From NCBI GenBank assembly GCA_905250115.1, contig CAJNOI010000021.1:379895-443894 (forward strand): 64,000 bases of DNA, in the 5' to 3' direction. Each line of letters starts with the position of its first letter. Position 1 is the first letter of the stretch. Source of the DNA: Adineta steineri (taxonomy: Eukaryota; Rotifera; Eurotatoria; Adinetida; Adinetidae). Positions 23,037-33,624 of the stretch are shown here, piece by piece. Under the pieces are notes generated by a model. It saw nothing but the letters and a program-made list of their open reading frames with translations. It did no database searches and was not told where the DNA came from. The position numbers and the translations under genes are program-made.

Positions 23037-24180
23037 TGTTCGATAGTATTGATTCCTATATAATAAATAAAATAATAACAGATATAATGACTTACTTTAT
23101 CATATATGAAATTTTTAGTATAACAATCACAGAAAAATATTATATTTGTTAGTTAAAATCAAATATGAAGAAACGATAATACTAATTATACCTTAACTTT
23201 CTATCGGAATCTTTCAAGCGAAACAGTATGGCTTTAGACAACTAAAAATATATTGACTTTATTTTTCTCACCTTCTTCTCTATGTGTTATTGATCATGAA
23301 AATAAAAATTAATCGATCATAACGATGAAAACTGTATACTGACTGTATTGGGTTATTTTTTTTTGTCCTCTCTGTGTATCCGATTAGTGAAGGTAAACAC
23401 ATATCAGTAATATTCGATTGCTAGTTATACCGTGGTATCATGCATGACCAACGGGTATATGAAGTAAAAACAAAATAGCACGAATTGATGCATTCTGTTG
23501 CTATGATGAAGGTTACGTAAAGATACTCTACATAATTTGTTATTTTAGTTGATTGCTGTGCATGGATATATTTTAAAAGAAAAAGGTAGTTAATATCACC
23601 CACTGTATCCATCCCACACATGGAAAAAAGATAGGTAAGCGCTTGTCATATCAAACGTTTACCACTCTCTCTTTCTATTTTCATTCATAATTATTGATGT
23701 GATAAAAACAAGAAACAGAACTCTGATTGGCTCTTCATTTTAAATGAAGCCGATGTAATAATATCCTATATTTTTCCTGTTCCAGTAATCATTTATCAAT
23801 AGATGCAGTTAAAAAAAAATAAAATGGTTGATCTTATCCACTTGTTTTCTTTCACTTTCTCTTATTCTCATAAAGGTAGGTAATTAGAAGATATTTTTCT
23901 GTCACTATGGTTGTTATTTATTCAAGCATCGGTGATTTAGACATACAATTATCAAATAGTTTTCGTTCGATTCATATATGAGAAACTAATTGTATTCCTA
24001 TTCGAATAATTTTAAAAGGTAACAGTTATATTAGATTTGTAATCTGTTCCATTTTTTTGTCTAAAAAACTACAAGTCATCAGTTCTTACCCCTTATATTT
24101 ATTACTTGATATATGAGTTAATTTTATATTAATATTTTTCTCATATTATTGTTTTAGATTAGAAATATTCAGTTGACAAA
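23037..24180. other. intergenic between divergent genes
   Basis: AT-rich promoter region; no protein-like ORF. A TTGTTTTAG ending at 24157, 23 nt before the astacin ATG, is a candidate leader splice acceptor. Confidence 0.4.
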
Positions 24181-25069
24181 ATGCGTATCTTTGTATGCCT
24201 TATGTTATGTTGTCTTATGCTTTCATGTGAAGCTCATCAATGTCTAAATAAAGTACGAAAACGATCTGAAATTGTAAATACACTGAAATGGACAGATAAT
24301 ACTGTACCTTATGTAATTACTGATGTATTTAATGAAGCTGATAAAAAACTAATTGTTGATAGTTTAGCAGAGATGACTCAACTGACAGGCGGTTGTATCA
24401 AGTTTGTTCCACACACCAGTACTGATACCAATTGGGTAACTGTTGTTGATGGACATGGGTAAGTATTTTTAACTCTCTTTTATTATTAAATATGCTATCT
24501 CTGATTATTTAATAATGTATATAGATGTTTCGCAGCCGTTGGTATGCAGGACACACCAGGTTCTCAAGATGTAATGCTTATGAGACCTAATTGTGTAGAA
24601 AAAAGTACAATAATGCACGAGTTTCTTCATGCTCTCGGTTTTGATCATGAACAAGCCCGACCAGATAGAGATACATATGTAAAAGTTATTTATGAAAACA
24701 TCCAACCTAGTATGATATATAGACTATCTTTGATATTTATTTGTGAACAAATTTCTTCTAGAATATAAATATGCCTTCGATAAAAGTGGTACAAGTGGAT
24801 TTTGGAATCTAGATGTAGCTTACGATTATAGTACGATAAAATGATATTAAATTAAAACTATATAAAAATAACATATTCTTCTTTTCTTCTTACTTCATTT
24901 AGATTCTGTCATGCATTATGTTTACAATGGTTTTAGTACAAATTGTTTACCAAACATAGTACCAATTTCAAAAGAAGCACAAAAATGGCGATTCACAATG
25001 GGAAAAAGTCCTACTATGACTGAATTAGATGTTTTCAAGCTTAAGAGAGTATATGGTTGTCCCAATTAA
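24181..25069 (+). CDS. astacin-family zinc metallopeptidase, four exons
   Basis: Predicted 232 aa from exons 24181-24458, 24525-24709, 24762-24830 and 24903-25069; all junctions keep frame. The signal peptide (MRIFVCLMLCCLMLSCEA) is followed by only a short basic pro-segment (KVRKRSE) before the catalytic domain. The zinc motif HEFLHALGFDHE gives ligands His124, His128, His134 and catalytic Glu125. The Met-turn SVMHY is completed across the last junction (DYN|SVMHY), with the family Tyr ligand in it. The protein ends soon after the domain (FKLKRVYGCPN), so no CUB, EGF or ShK module follows: it is a minimal astacin, likely a secreted digestive or hatching-type protease. Confidence 0.93.
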
Positions 25070-26173
25070 AATTATTCAATTTTTGACTAAATTATATATT
25101 ATTTTTTTGTATTATTGCTTTCTTCTTTGAATAATAAATCTTAGGTAGATACATTCATTAACTATTATTTACACTTTCAATACTTTATCTTACAAAAAGA
25201 AATCTATTACGGATAATGACTTCTCGCGATATCATACATCACAATAACTAGAATTATGGAATCATCCGTCCTAGATAATTCTAAAAATAATTGTTATTGC
25301 TTTGAATACTCTAAAATATTTAATATTTCATACACAAAATAATCAGTGATATTATCAGGCAATCTCTTAGATTTTATTAATATAAATATCATATATAAAA
25401 ATATGATGAAATAAAAGAATCGACCATAGAAATCAACTAAATACGATGGTTCTTGAATATTTGTGAGATGAAACTTACAAAAGTGTACTCTTTTACTTTT
25501 ATCGTAAGAGAGATATACAGTACGAATCTACAAGTCACCTTGTATAGCGTCAACATGCATCTTTGTTTTGTAGTATAATAACAATAGATTATCACATATC
25601 GCAATTGTATGTTTACCATCGTCGTATGATCCAATACAATGACATGTCAAGGCCGATTTGAATAAGATTCATCTTGTTTACTATGTTAGAGTATTAGAAA
25701 TATTTCTATCATGTGTATTATTTTATATTCTGTCGAAGAAACCAGATTCATTTCATTATGCTGACTTAATTGTAAAATATTATCAAAAAATACTTATCGA
25801 TCATATTTTAACAAAACCGTCTTGAGGGTTTAGGTATGAAATGAATATAACACTAACACCCTCAACATGTATGTGATAATATTAGTTTTTCTCTATAAAT
25901 TCTACCGCTTGGTTATCGTTAGTATTCAAGACATCGTTCTTATTTTATTCGAAATGCTTGAGTTTGTATTTCATTCCAATATTACCATCATCATGATTAG
26001 ATGATTCGCTTTACAACATCCACTTTCACATCTACCCTTCAAAATAGTTAAGTGTTCCTTTTATTTATATGTCTAGGAAAAAACCGGATTACAAAAGACA
26101 AAAAAGTGAATGACAACATAAAATACGCTACATATACTTTTGATCATCAATTTTAAAATTTAACATAGAATTT
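25070..26173. other. intergenic with one dispersed hairpin
   Basis: No gene. It contains the 40-nt hairpin at 25824-25863, listed separately. Confidence 0.4.
25824..25863. repeat. GAGGGT...ACCCTC dispersed hairpin
   Basis: A 40-nt palindromic element with arms like GAGGGTTTAGGT and ACTAACACCCTC around a centre ATGAAATGAATATAAC. A near copy of the same length lies at 46335-46374, and looser relatives at 28383, 40171 and 40772. Confidence 0.65.
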
Positions 26174-27163
26174 CTATGTAGTACTTAATGTATTTATTTG
26201 TATTTTTTTGCCTGCAATAAGTTCATAACATTTGAGAAATAAATTTTTTAATTCTAATCGAAATGATCGTGATACCACAATATAAATCCAAAAAGAAAGG
26301 CTATTATTAAAATAAATTAAAAATGTACCAGTAAAATATGTAATAAATGATTCAATTCGTTGTTGATCATTGCCTTTCGTAACTGTTTGTGAAGCTGCTT
26401 GATATATAAGACTAATTGATAATGGTGCTGTCGTAGTAATATAACACATTGTTTCAATTAATAACATTCTCATCATATCCCGATCACGTTTGTGAAGACC
26501 ATATTTTATTACACTTGAAATTCCAGTTGGTTGGACACGAGCACGAATATTCTTCAAATTCTTCAGCATTAAAATACCAAATATTATCATACTAATTAGT
26601 GGAACTACACCAACAACAATAGAAATATACACTGATAATATAATAGAAGGTGAACCTGGTTTTCCTTGACATTTACCATTTTCAAGTGAACGTAACATTA
26701 CTGGAAATATAGATAATAATAACCAAAATATAGGAATACATATAATAATATAAATCGTTGTTCGATATTGACTAAATGATCGGATACGAACATTATTACT
26801 TGAAATAGCATATCGATCAATACAAGCAAATATAAAATATGTTCGCATCATTTGATTAAATGAATGACGAGAATAAAATTGAAATTGACAAAAGAAAAGT
26901 GACGCTGTAACTGGATTAGTATTATCCAATGCATAAACTACGGGTACAGCAGATATATTTAAACCAATTAAACCACAAAATGATGCAGCTAAAATATAAA
27001 TTGAACAAGGATTTCGACGATATGCAGGCCAAATAAAAATCGCTATGTTAAGAAGTAAACCAATATTGCCAAGTATAATATATGTTGTCATACCATAACG
27101 TGTTAAATATTGTTGTACTGTAGATAAATATACTGTGGATGGCATAGATATAGTTTTTTTCAC
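26174..27163 (-). CDS. rhodopsin-like seven-helix receptor
   Basis: 329 aa, single exon, with seven hydrophobic segments. Landmarks: TM1 with GNIGLLLN (Asn position kept); a Cys before TM3 (FFCQFQFYSR) able to pair with a Cys in loop 2 (GKCQGKPG); CIDRYAIS at the end of TM3, a DRY-type motif; a Pro-containing TM4-TM6; and FWIYIVVSRSFRLELKNLF at the TM7/helix 8 end in place of classical NPxxY. It belongs to the large divergent peptide-receptor-like set expanded in bdelloids; ligand unknown. Relics of related receptors lie at 28.9 and 29.9 kb, and another intact receptor at 41.4 kb. Confidence 0.86.
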   Translation of the reverse strand: MKKTISMPSTVYLSTVQQYLTRYGMTTYIILGNIGLLLNIAIFIWPAYRRNPCSIYILAASFCGLIGLNISAVPVVYALDNTNPVTASLFFCQFQFYSRHSFNQMMRTYFIFACIDRYAISSNNVRIRSFSQYRTTIYIIICIPIFWLLLSIFPVMLRSLENGKCQGKPGSPSIILSVYISIVVGVVPLISMIIFGILMLKNLKNIRARVQPTGISSVIKYGLHKRDRDMMRMLLIETMCYITTTAPLSISLIYQAASQTVTKGNDQQRIESFITYFTGTFLIYFNNSLSFWIYIVVSRSFRLELKNLFLKCYELIAGKKIQINTLSTT

Positions 27164-28382
27164 AATAATACACCGACGATAATTTTTGTTCTATACTTTC
27201 TATTATAATATATAAAAATAGTCAAGAAATTAGTTTAATATTTATCTATAATAGAATTTTTGTTTGTTGAGACTTTTGAAGAGTGTCGCCGGCTATACTC
27301 AAGTAGCTTCTGTTCGAATGAATACATTTTAGATATATTTATATTTACAAACAAGAGTACAAGTTGACTAACCTTTATGTTTTATAGAAAAAGTATCTCG
27401 AACCAAACAAGTCACATCTAGTTAGATAAAAACTTTTCTAATAAACTTATCTGCTCATTCAATGACATGTCGAATTTATTTAATGATCTAAATCTCTTTA
27501 AAACGTATGATTTAATTAGGATTGTTAGGTTTATTTTTTCTCGACTAGTCTCATTAGTAACTATTATAATCAATGATAATTTTGAATACCTATTTTATTG
27601 ACTATATAACTTATTGAGATTAAATTACACTAGTATTGTCAAAAGCTCTACTAAAAAATGTATCTATTCGGCAAAAATAATTTGTTTTTTTATATAGAGA
27701 AAAAAGAAATATTCGTTGTTAGCATAGATAATTAAGATATTTGTGAAATAAAACCTAGATTTACTCATTGACAGCAGATGAACACATACGTCAACGAATG
27801 ACTTATGACAGGAAATACGTAAGCAAACTACAAATGAAGCCAATTATCCTCTTCATTTTTCTTTAGATTGAATATTAAATAAAATAGTTATGCTAATAAT
27901 ATACAAACACATTGACGAACTTCATAGAAATGTTCTTACTAGATAATAATCACATAACGGGTTATGTTTAATCTCAAGTTTTCATATCTCACATACATAG
28001 TTTCAGTTACTGAAGTTGTATAGCAAAAGAAAACTTCCTAAATGCAATTCATCTATTTATTTCTCACAAAATACTATTAGTTAAATAATGAAGAGAATGG
28101 GCATATGTTATATGATAATGTTCATGATATAGTAGAATTTTTCTTTTAAATCATCATATAAAGGATATTAATAGCAAGGCAAATTATATTGCATCCCGTG
28201 TATAATATTCTCTTTCTTTTTCTTGAAAAACACGTTATGAGTATTTAGAATTGTGTGCGTACGTTAATGATCTTCTATATAATGCATCGTTTAGTATTTA
28301 TCATTAAATATTTAATAGTTAGGACAATTATGTTTATCACATTTATAATAAGCCGATATATTTTAAAGTCAGATAACTTAAT

Positions 28383-28424
28383 GGGTTTAGGTGTGAATGT
28401 ATAATGAATAGAGTACCCACTCCC
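28383..28424. repeat. hairpin related to the GGGTGTGGG family
   Basis: Arms GGGTTTAGGTGT and AGTACCCACTCCC flank an A/T-rich centre. It is a looser match to the elements at 25824 and 46335. Confidence 0.45.
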
Positions 28425-28561
28425 ACACGCAAGACCAGAGAATAAATCGATACTCGAATATTTTTTTCTCTTCTGACTACATTAAAAGATTATGTTTAAA
28501 GTATTTTAAAATATAACCTTTTTTTTAATTCCATTTATTACGAATTAGTAAAGATATTGTT

Positions 28562-28639
28562 TATATTCATATAGCTCTCGACATTTGTCGACCGATAAAT
28601 AATCTGGTGATAGTCAAAGACAAATACTATATGAATATA
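28562..28639. repeat. 78-bp palindrome with perfect 13-bp outer arms
   Basis: The outer arms TATATTCATATAG and CTATATGAATATA are perfect complements. Inside them ATTTGTC pairs with GACAAAT, leaving a small loop. It could form a cruciform or an RNA hairpin, or be a tiny foldback transposon. No neighbouring gene claims it. Confidence 0.7.
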
Positions 28640-28934
28640 TAACAATTTTTTTTTCCAGTTCTTGTCTCTGTATATTTCGTATTATTCTATTAAGAACAGA
28701 ATGCCAGTATTACTATTTCGAGGTCTTATGACATAACTTGGTAAAATGAGTTTTCTATTTCAATTTATTTTACACGAATGTATATAGCACTGGAAAACTT
28801 GAAAATCTCATTCATGTCAAATTGAAATTAAGATTTGAACTCAATCAATTATTTTTAAAAGATAAAAACACTTCTAAAATACTTGATATATAACAATATT
28901 TGAAGAAAGTCTTCTTTATTCACTGCCATACTAT

Positions 28935-29120
28935 CTACCCGGTGTTATTTTTCATCAAAAACTGATATAATGTTTGACCAAATTCAGGTATAAATAGTAC
29001 TGAAATATAGCGTAAGAATAAAATTTGAGTATACGGATAATAAATAAAAACTATCGAAAGAGGATAAAGATGAACAATTCTATATTATGAACTGTTTGTA
29101 TTGCTCCAAAAATACGGAAT
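28935..29120 (-). pseudogene. receptor (GPCR) relic, TM6-TM7 part
   Basis: The minus-strand frame from 29120 reads IPYFWSNTNSS, a stop, then YRIVHLYPLSIVFIYYPY and TQILFLRYISVLFIPEF before TAG at 28937-28935. It aligns with the TM7 region of the intact receptor at 41.4 kb (ILSTFLIYFPYAQTLFLPY). There is at least one internal stop and no upstream helices in frame, so this is a dead fragment of the same receptor family. Confidence 0.6.
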
Positions 29121-29174
29121 ATCAAAACGTAGAATAACTCTATGTACAACATTGAATAAAAAAATATAGATCAA

Positions 29175-29821
29175 TCATATAGTGAACACCTCCGTTTTAT
29201 CAACGATCTGAAGTCCAAAGGAGCGATTTTTGCTGGAAATTCATCTCTCTAATATGAACACCTCTCCAATGTGAACATATATATGATGTTTTTTTGACTT
29301 CTTTCTACTTTCTTTCATATATTTTTTTTGCACTGGAAGCAAGTGCATTTTATATATGGCTCGAGTGCTGTGCGTTCGGACAACGTATGGCATCAAGACA
29401 TGATTTAACCTTGCACAAGGAAATAGAATTCATTTTTGATCATAATAATCGTTTATTTCAACGAACTTTATCAGAAAATTATCATAGTTTACTTGGTTCT
29501 TTATATAACATCGCGAAGCGAAATGTAGAATAATTATTAGAATCTATAAATTAATAGGTCGATATATTGATTGGAAAGCAACAAGACAAACAACATTGGA
29601 AGACTTTTTTGAATTTTTTTTTATTAAAATCGTTTAACTGATAATAAATGAACAATAGAATAGATACTTGGGTGTTTCTCTACTATAAAGGCATAAGTAA
29701 AGATTCTAAGATTTCTTCCATTTCAGACTATGTTATATATTAACTCTCTATAGTGAACACCTCCATATAATGAACACTTTTTTCCGGTCCCGATGGTGTT
29801 CACATTAGAGAGGTTTCAGTG
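29175..29821 (+). mobile_element. pogo/Tigger-like DNA transposon relic
   Basis: The right end, read inward on the minus strand, is CACTGAAACCTCTCTAATG followed by TGAACACC, abutting a TA. This resembles Tigger/pogo terminal repeats, which insert at TA. The same words (GTGAACACCTCC, CTCTCTAATATGAACACC) recur near 29178 and 29245 at the left, where the outer end is eroded. Inside, a plus-strand frame from ATG 29387 to 29533 reads MASRHDLTLHKEIEFIF... then FQRTLSENY and NIAKRNVE, matching the N-terminal helix-turn-helix of CENP-B/Tigger transposases. The rest of the transposase is missing, so this is a short non-autonomous or internally deleted copy. Confidence 0.7.
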
Positions 29822-29930
29822 TAATATCTAAACAAAAATAGTTGTTAATTTAAAAAAAAATCTTTTACATCGATAATTCTTCATTATATATATATACATT
29901 TTTCTTCCTTTCTTTTTCGTCATTTCATAG

Positions 29931-30830
29931 ATGAACACAACAACTATTCTTGTTTCTCTATTAAAAGATTCTAATACTTCAATCATAATCAATCAGTCAT
30001 GGTTTATTCTTGTCGATATTCTAGCCATTTTAATGTCATTATTATTTTTATTTATTGTTTTAACCGATAAAACATATCATACTGTTCCTACGATACTTGT
30101 TACTCTCTCATGTTTTGCTGGTTTTATATTTACACTTATTTTATTTTGGGTGACAACGTTTTCACTTTATAATGATCTTCAATAAATTTATTATCAAGAT
30201 TTATTTTGTAATTTTCGAGGTTATATGGGTTATGTTGCTTATTTTGTATTAAGGTATTCTTATCTCTTACAGGTGATTCATAGTTATATAATAGTGATTT
30301 ATCCAACTTGTCTATTTTGGCGATCAGCAAAATTTCAATTTTTTCTCATGATGTTAACGTGGATGGCTGCTTTTATATTTGCATGTCCATATATAGTTAC
30401 TAATGCAATCAAATATTCTGTTGATGATCAGGTATGTGAAATGTCACTTCATATTTCTTTCGTAGCAGTGTATAATGTAATTTTATTTATATAATACTAA
30501 TAAATGGAATTGTATTTATTTATTTGAAATTAATTCGATATGTTAGATAAATGAATAAACGTGTTACATTAGTAAATACATTGTTACGTGCAAAGAAACA
30601 ATTAAAAATGGTTTTTCGAATTGTTATACTTATATCAATTTTCTTAATGTTTGTGTTTATGAGAATTTTTACTTCACCATCGAAATATCATTTCGTATTG
30701 CTTTGACATTTATTGAAATATCATTAGTATTTGTTATGATTGCTTTATTTGAATTTACTGATCTAGTTCGAATATCAATAATGAAAAGAATAAACGGACG
30801 ACCAAATGTAGTCGTAGTAATAATGATATA
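29931..30830 (+). pseudogene. receptor (GPCR) pseudogene
   Basis: Starts MNTTTILVSLLKDSNTS with TM1-TM2 and breaks at TAA 30183-30185. It continues in the same frame (YYQDLFCNFRG, TM3, VIYPTC as the DRY region, then TM4 MLTWMAAFIFACPYIV and loop Cys) to a stop at 30494. A frame change follows, after which TM5-TM6 sequence is still recognisable (ILINGIVFIYLKLIRYV; later KKQLKMVFRIVILISIFLMF). At least three disabling changes. The parent is a bdelloid rhodopsin-like receptor with its typical 300-residue layout; decay is moderate, so inactivation is not ancient. Confidence 0.75.
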
Positions 30831-31590
30831 AATAATTTAATTTTTTATAAATATTATCCTAAATTTCTATTATTTAGTTATATCAATATTTCGAGTTGAA
30901 TTCTTTTTATTACGTCCGGTGAAGAATAGTCTGTTTATGTGAAGAAATTAATTTCAAGTTACTCATTTGTATTTTTTAGACATGAATCCTTTACTTGATT
31001 CACAAATCAACAAATTCATCACTTCTCTTTTATAATTCAACTGAAAAAATGACGTGTAATATATGGAGATGCTTAGATTTCAGAAATTATTTATATCGTA
31101 ACCCATACGTCACAGAGACGTTCATGCGGTGGTGTGGCAGCGGTTGAATTTTTGGAAAGTTTTATTTTTATTTTTGTCTCAAACATTATTGTTAGATTAC
31201 TAATTTAGTGAAATTTATAAGAATAAGTATTTTTATTTAAATATCTCTAATAAAACAAACTTAAAATGAGAATATTCCAAGATTTATCTTTACTGTTTAT
31301 GTAAAATAAATAAAAAAATATTTCTCTGAAATTAGATTTTTGATAAAACTTATTTTTATAAGAAGAGTTTTATTTACTTATTTATTTTAAATATTAATTT
31401 AGAATAGAGCAAATGAACATTTGAAACATATTTGATCGCATTTCTTACCCCGTTCATATGGACATATTTAAAAAAAACGAATGACAAGTGAGAAACGTAG
31501 GAAATCTCATTTATATTTAGAAAGGATTTTTTTGTTCTTAAATTAATGAATACTTTTACTTTTGTGTCGGCCATATCTGAGCGCACATTT
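30831..31590. other. intergenic
   Basis: AT-rich; nothing recognised beyond scattered AATAAA-like words. Confidence 0.4.
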
Positions 31591-31597
31591 CTACAGA

Positions 31598-31707
31598 CAT
31601 GTCCGAAACGCATGATATACCTGAAACGCATGACATCTCTAAAACGCACAACATCTCGGAAACGCATGACATCTCTGAAACGCATGATATCTCTGAAGCG
31701 CATGATA
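31598..31707. repeat. 18-bp tandem repeat (minisatellite)
   Basis: About six copies of an 18-bp unit like GAAACGCATGACATCTCT with a few substitutions per copy. All reading frames tend to stay open through it: one frame reads SETHDI repeats, and the opposite strand reads MRFRDV repeats. I treat these frames as by-products of the repeat. Confidence 0.85.
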
Positions 31708-32794
31708 GAAATGCAGTTTCTTGTTTCAAGAAAAATAAAAACGTTTCTAAGGGGACAAAAGTTGGAATCGTTTCTATAGTGTTGCTGATTCATAAATGAA
31801 ACAAAATTTATCTTCACTAATGAAAAAAAGTTTTCTTCAGAAAAAAAATTCGCCCACATTTTTTTGTTTTTCCCAAACAATTTTTCTGAGCTCTATAAAA
31901 GATCTAACACAGTTATGTTGTTACATGTCATATTTAAAAAAGAATAATTATATTGATCTCAAACGACAATAGCATTTCTTTTGCTGAACAACTCAATACA
32001 TCAACTTCTTAGGTAAAGTTTATTCTTAATCCATTTGATAAAAACATTTATAATCCATTTCATTCAATTCAATCTTAATTCTAACAAAACTTTAGCGAGA
32101 TAGTTATTAGCATTTCCAGTAACACATCTTTTTTTATTACTATCTCTACTCAAGTGAAAGATCTAGTGAGGAAGATGTTTCAGTAGGGTGTGTTCTTCAT
32201 TTAAATTTTATCGATATTCATGATTTATAATCAAATACTATTGTGATCATTAGAGATAAGTGATCAATGTCGAATCTGTTTACTATTGATCATATAAATA
32301 TATTTTTCATAAATAACTCATTCACTATAAATACCTTTTCATCAGTAATATTAACAACAGAGATACTTCAAAGATCCTCTCTTTCACACAAATAACAGTT
32401 TTACATTCATCTTTATTGGAATTTAGCCAATAATTATCAATTAGTTTTTCGATCAGATGGATCACATCTATTCTTCTACTAATTTATCAACTGAATCGTA
32501 CAGAAAGAAAGATTTTCATTAAGAAATTATGTTGTTTACTTGACCTATTTCTTAACTACTTTCATTATATTATCTTGGTTTTTCTTCTTCAATTTCCATC
32601 ACTTTGATTATTGTGAGTAGCAGAAACATAGAAGAAGGAAAACGTTAATCGAATAGTGAATATGATTTACATGATAATACTGCATATAGTTAACAGTTCT
32701 TCTTTTAGAATCTAAGTATAATTAATAATTATCATCTTTTACAAATTTAATTTAGTGAACTATACTTAATAAATATTATTCGATTCAACACAAT
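31708..32794. other. intergenic
   Basis: AT-rich, about 1.1 kb, no gene recognised. Confidence 0.4.
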
Positions 32795-33317
32795 AGACGA
32801 GTGATTATTTTTTTTAAATAACTTTTGCTAAATATATAATTCACACCTACAGTTTTCACCAATCGAAAGAGCAATGTTTGAACCATCGATTTGTATGAGT
32901 GTCATTACAACAGAAGATGTTTTTGTGCAGAAGTTTTTCGATTGATACTTTTCCTTAATGCATTTTCATTCATTTTCAAGAGATATTTTGATCAAACTAT
33001 GTTCATATTTTACTGAATTCATCCTTTCTTTATTATAAAAATACTGTATTTTACTTGATGATCTCACTAATCTATTCTTCCAAGTGTATCTACAAAAGAG
33101 GATGATACGAGTAACAATTTGATCAAAAAAATCTCGTGAAAATTAAGGAAAATTCACCAAGCAAAAATGTCAATCGAAAACTTTTACAAAAAAGCATCTT
33201 TTGTTCCAATAAATTTCATACAAATCGATGGTCCAAATATTGCTCATTCGACTGGTGAAAAGCTCAGATGTAGATTATATATTCAACAAAAGTTATTCAA
33301 AAAATAGTCCCTCGTCT
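32795..33317. mobile_element. foldback (long inverted-repeat) element with NYN-nuclease-like fragment
   Basis: Two arms of about 204 bp (32795-32998 and 33114-33317) are imperfect reverse complements. The outer ends are AGACGAG/CTCGTCT and the inner ends lie near GATCAAA, with a 115-bp spacer. In the right arm (+) a frame ending at TAG 33305-33307 reads FIQIDGPNIAHSTGEKL then RCRLYIQQ. The left arm (-) encodes IQIDGSNIALSIGEN. IDG(S/P)N(I/V)A followed by a Gly and an (S)CRGI-like block is the N-terminal signature of NYN/Zc3h12a-type RNase domains. So the arms look like an inverted duplication of a nuclease-gene fragment, or a MITE that captured one. Confidence 0.7.
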
Positions 33318-33624
33318 TTTATTTTAAATTAAATAATAAGTGTAATGAGCAGTTCTTTTTCTCAGAAATTTACGTCGAAAATGAACAGCAGTGTCCAAGA
33401 ATTGAGAAATGGAAATTCCTTAACTATCAAGGAACTATCGACAGAATGATGATAATTCCTTAAGGAATTGAGAACTGACCATTAATTCCCTCATAATTCG
33501 ACCACTCATAATAATCAAAATGATGCATGTGCTTCAGCAGTTTTCACACCTATACATTTTCTCACTCTCTGGACACACCTCTTTTCAAGAAGAGTTTTTT
33601 GTATTATTTAGAATCATCCTTTCA
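33318..33624. other. 5' region of tandem family copy A
   Basis: Contains two imperfect copies of a GGAATTCCTTAA-like word and a TTTTCAAG acceptor-like site near 33590. That site would open the copy A exon in phase 1, as in copies B and C, so a short upstream exon may lie here unseen. Confidence 0.35.

Larger units (their letters stand above)
27164..28934. other. intergenic with two hairpins
   Basis: About 1.8 kb without a gene. It holds a GGGTTTAGG/CCCACTCCC hairpin (28383-28424) and a perfect-armed 78-bp palindrome (28562-28639), both listed separately. Confidence 0.4.

Noticed and set aside
31374-31880. 168-codon minus-strand ORF
   Set aside because: Its length is due to the 18-bp minisatellite; flanks are low-information.
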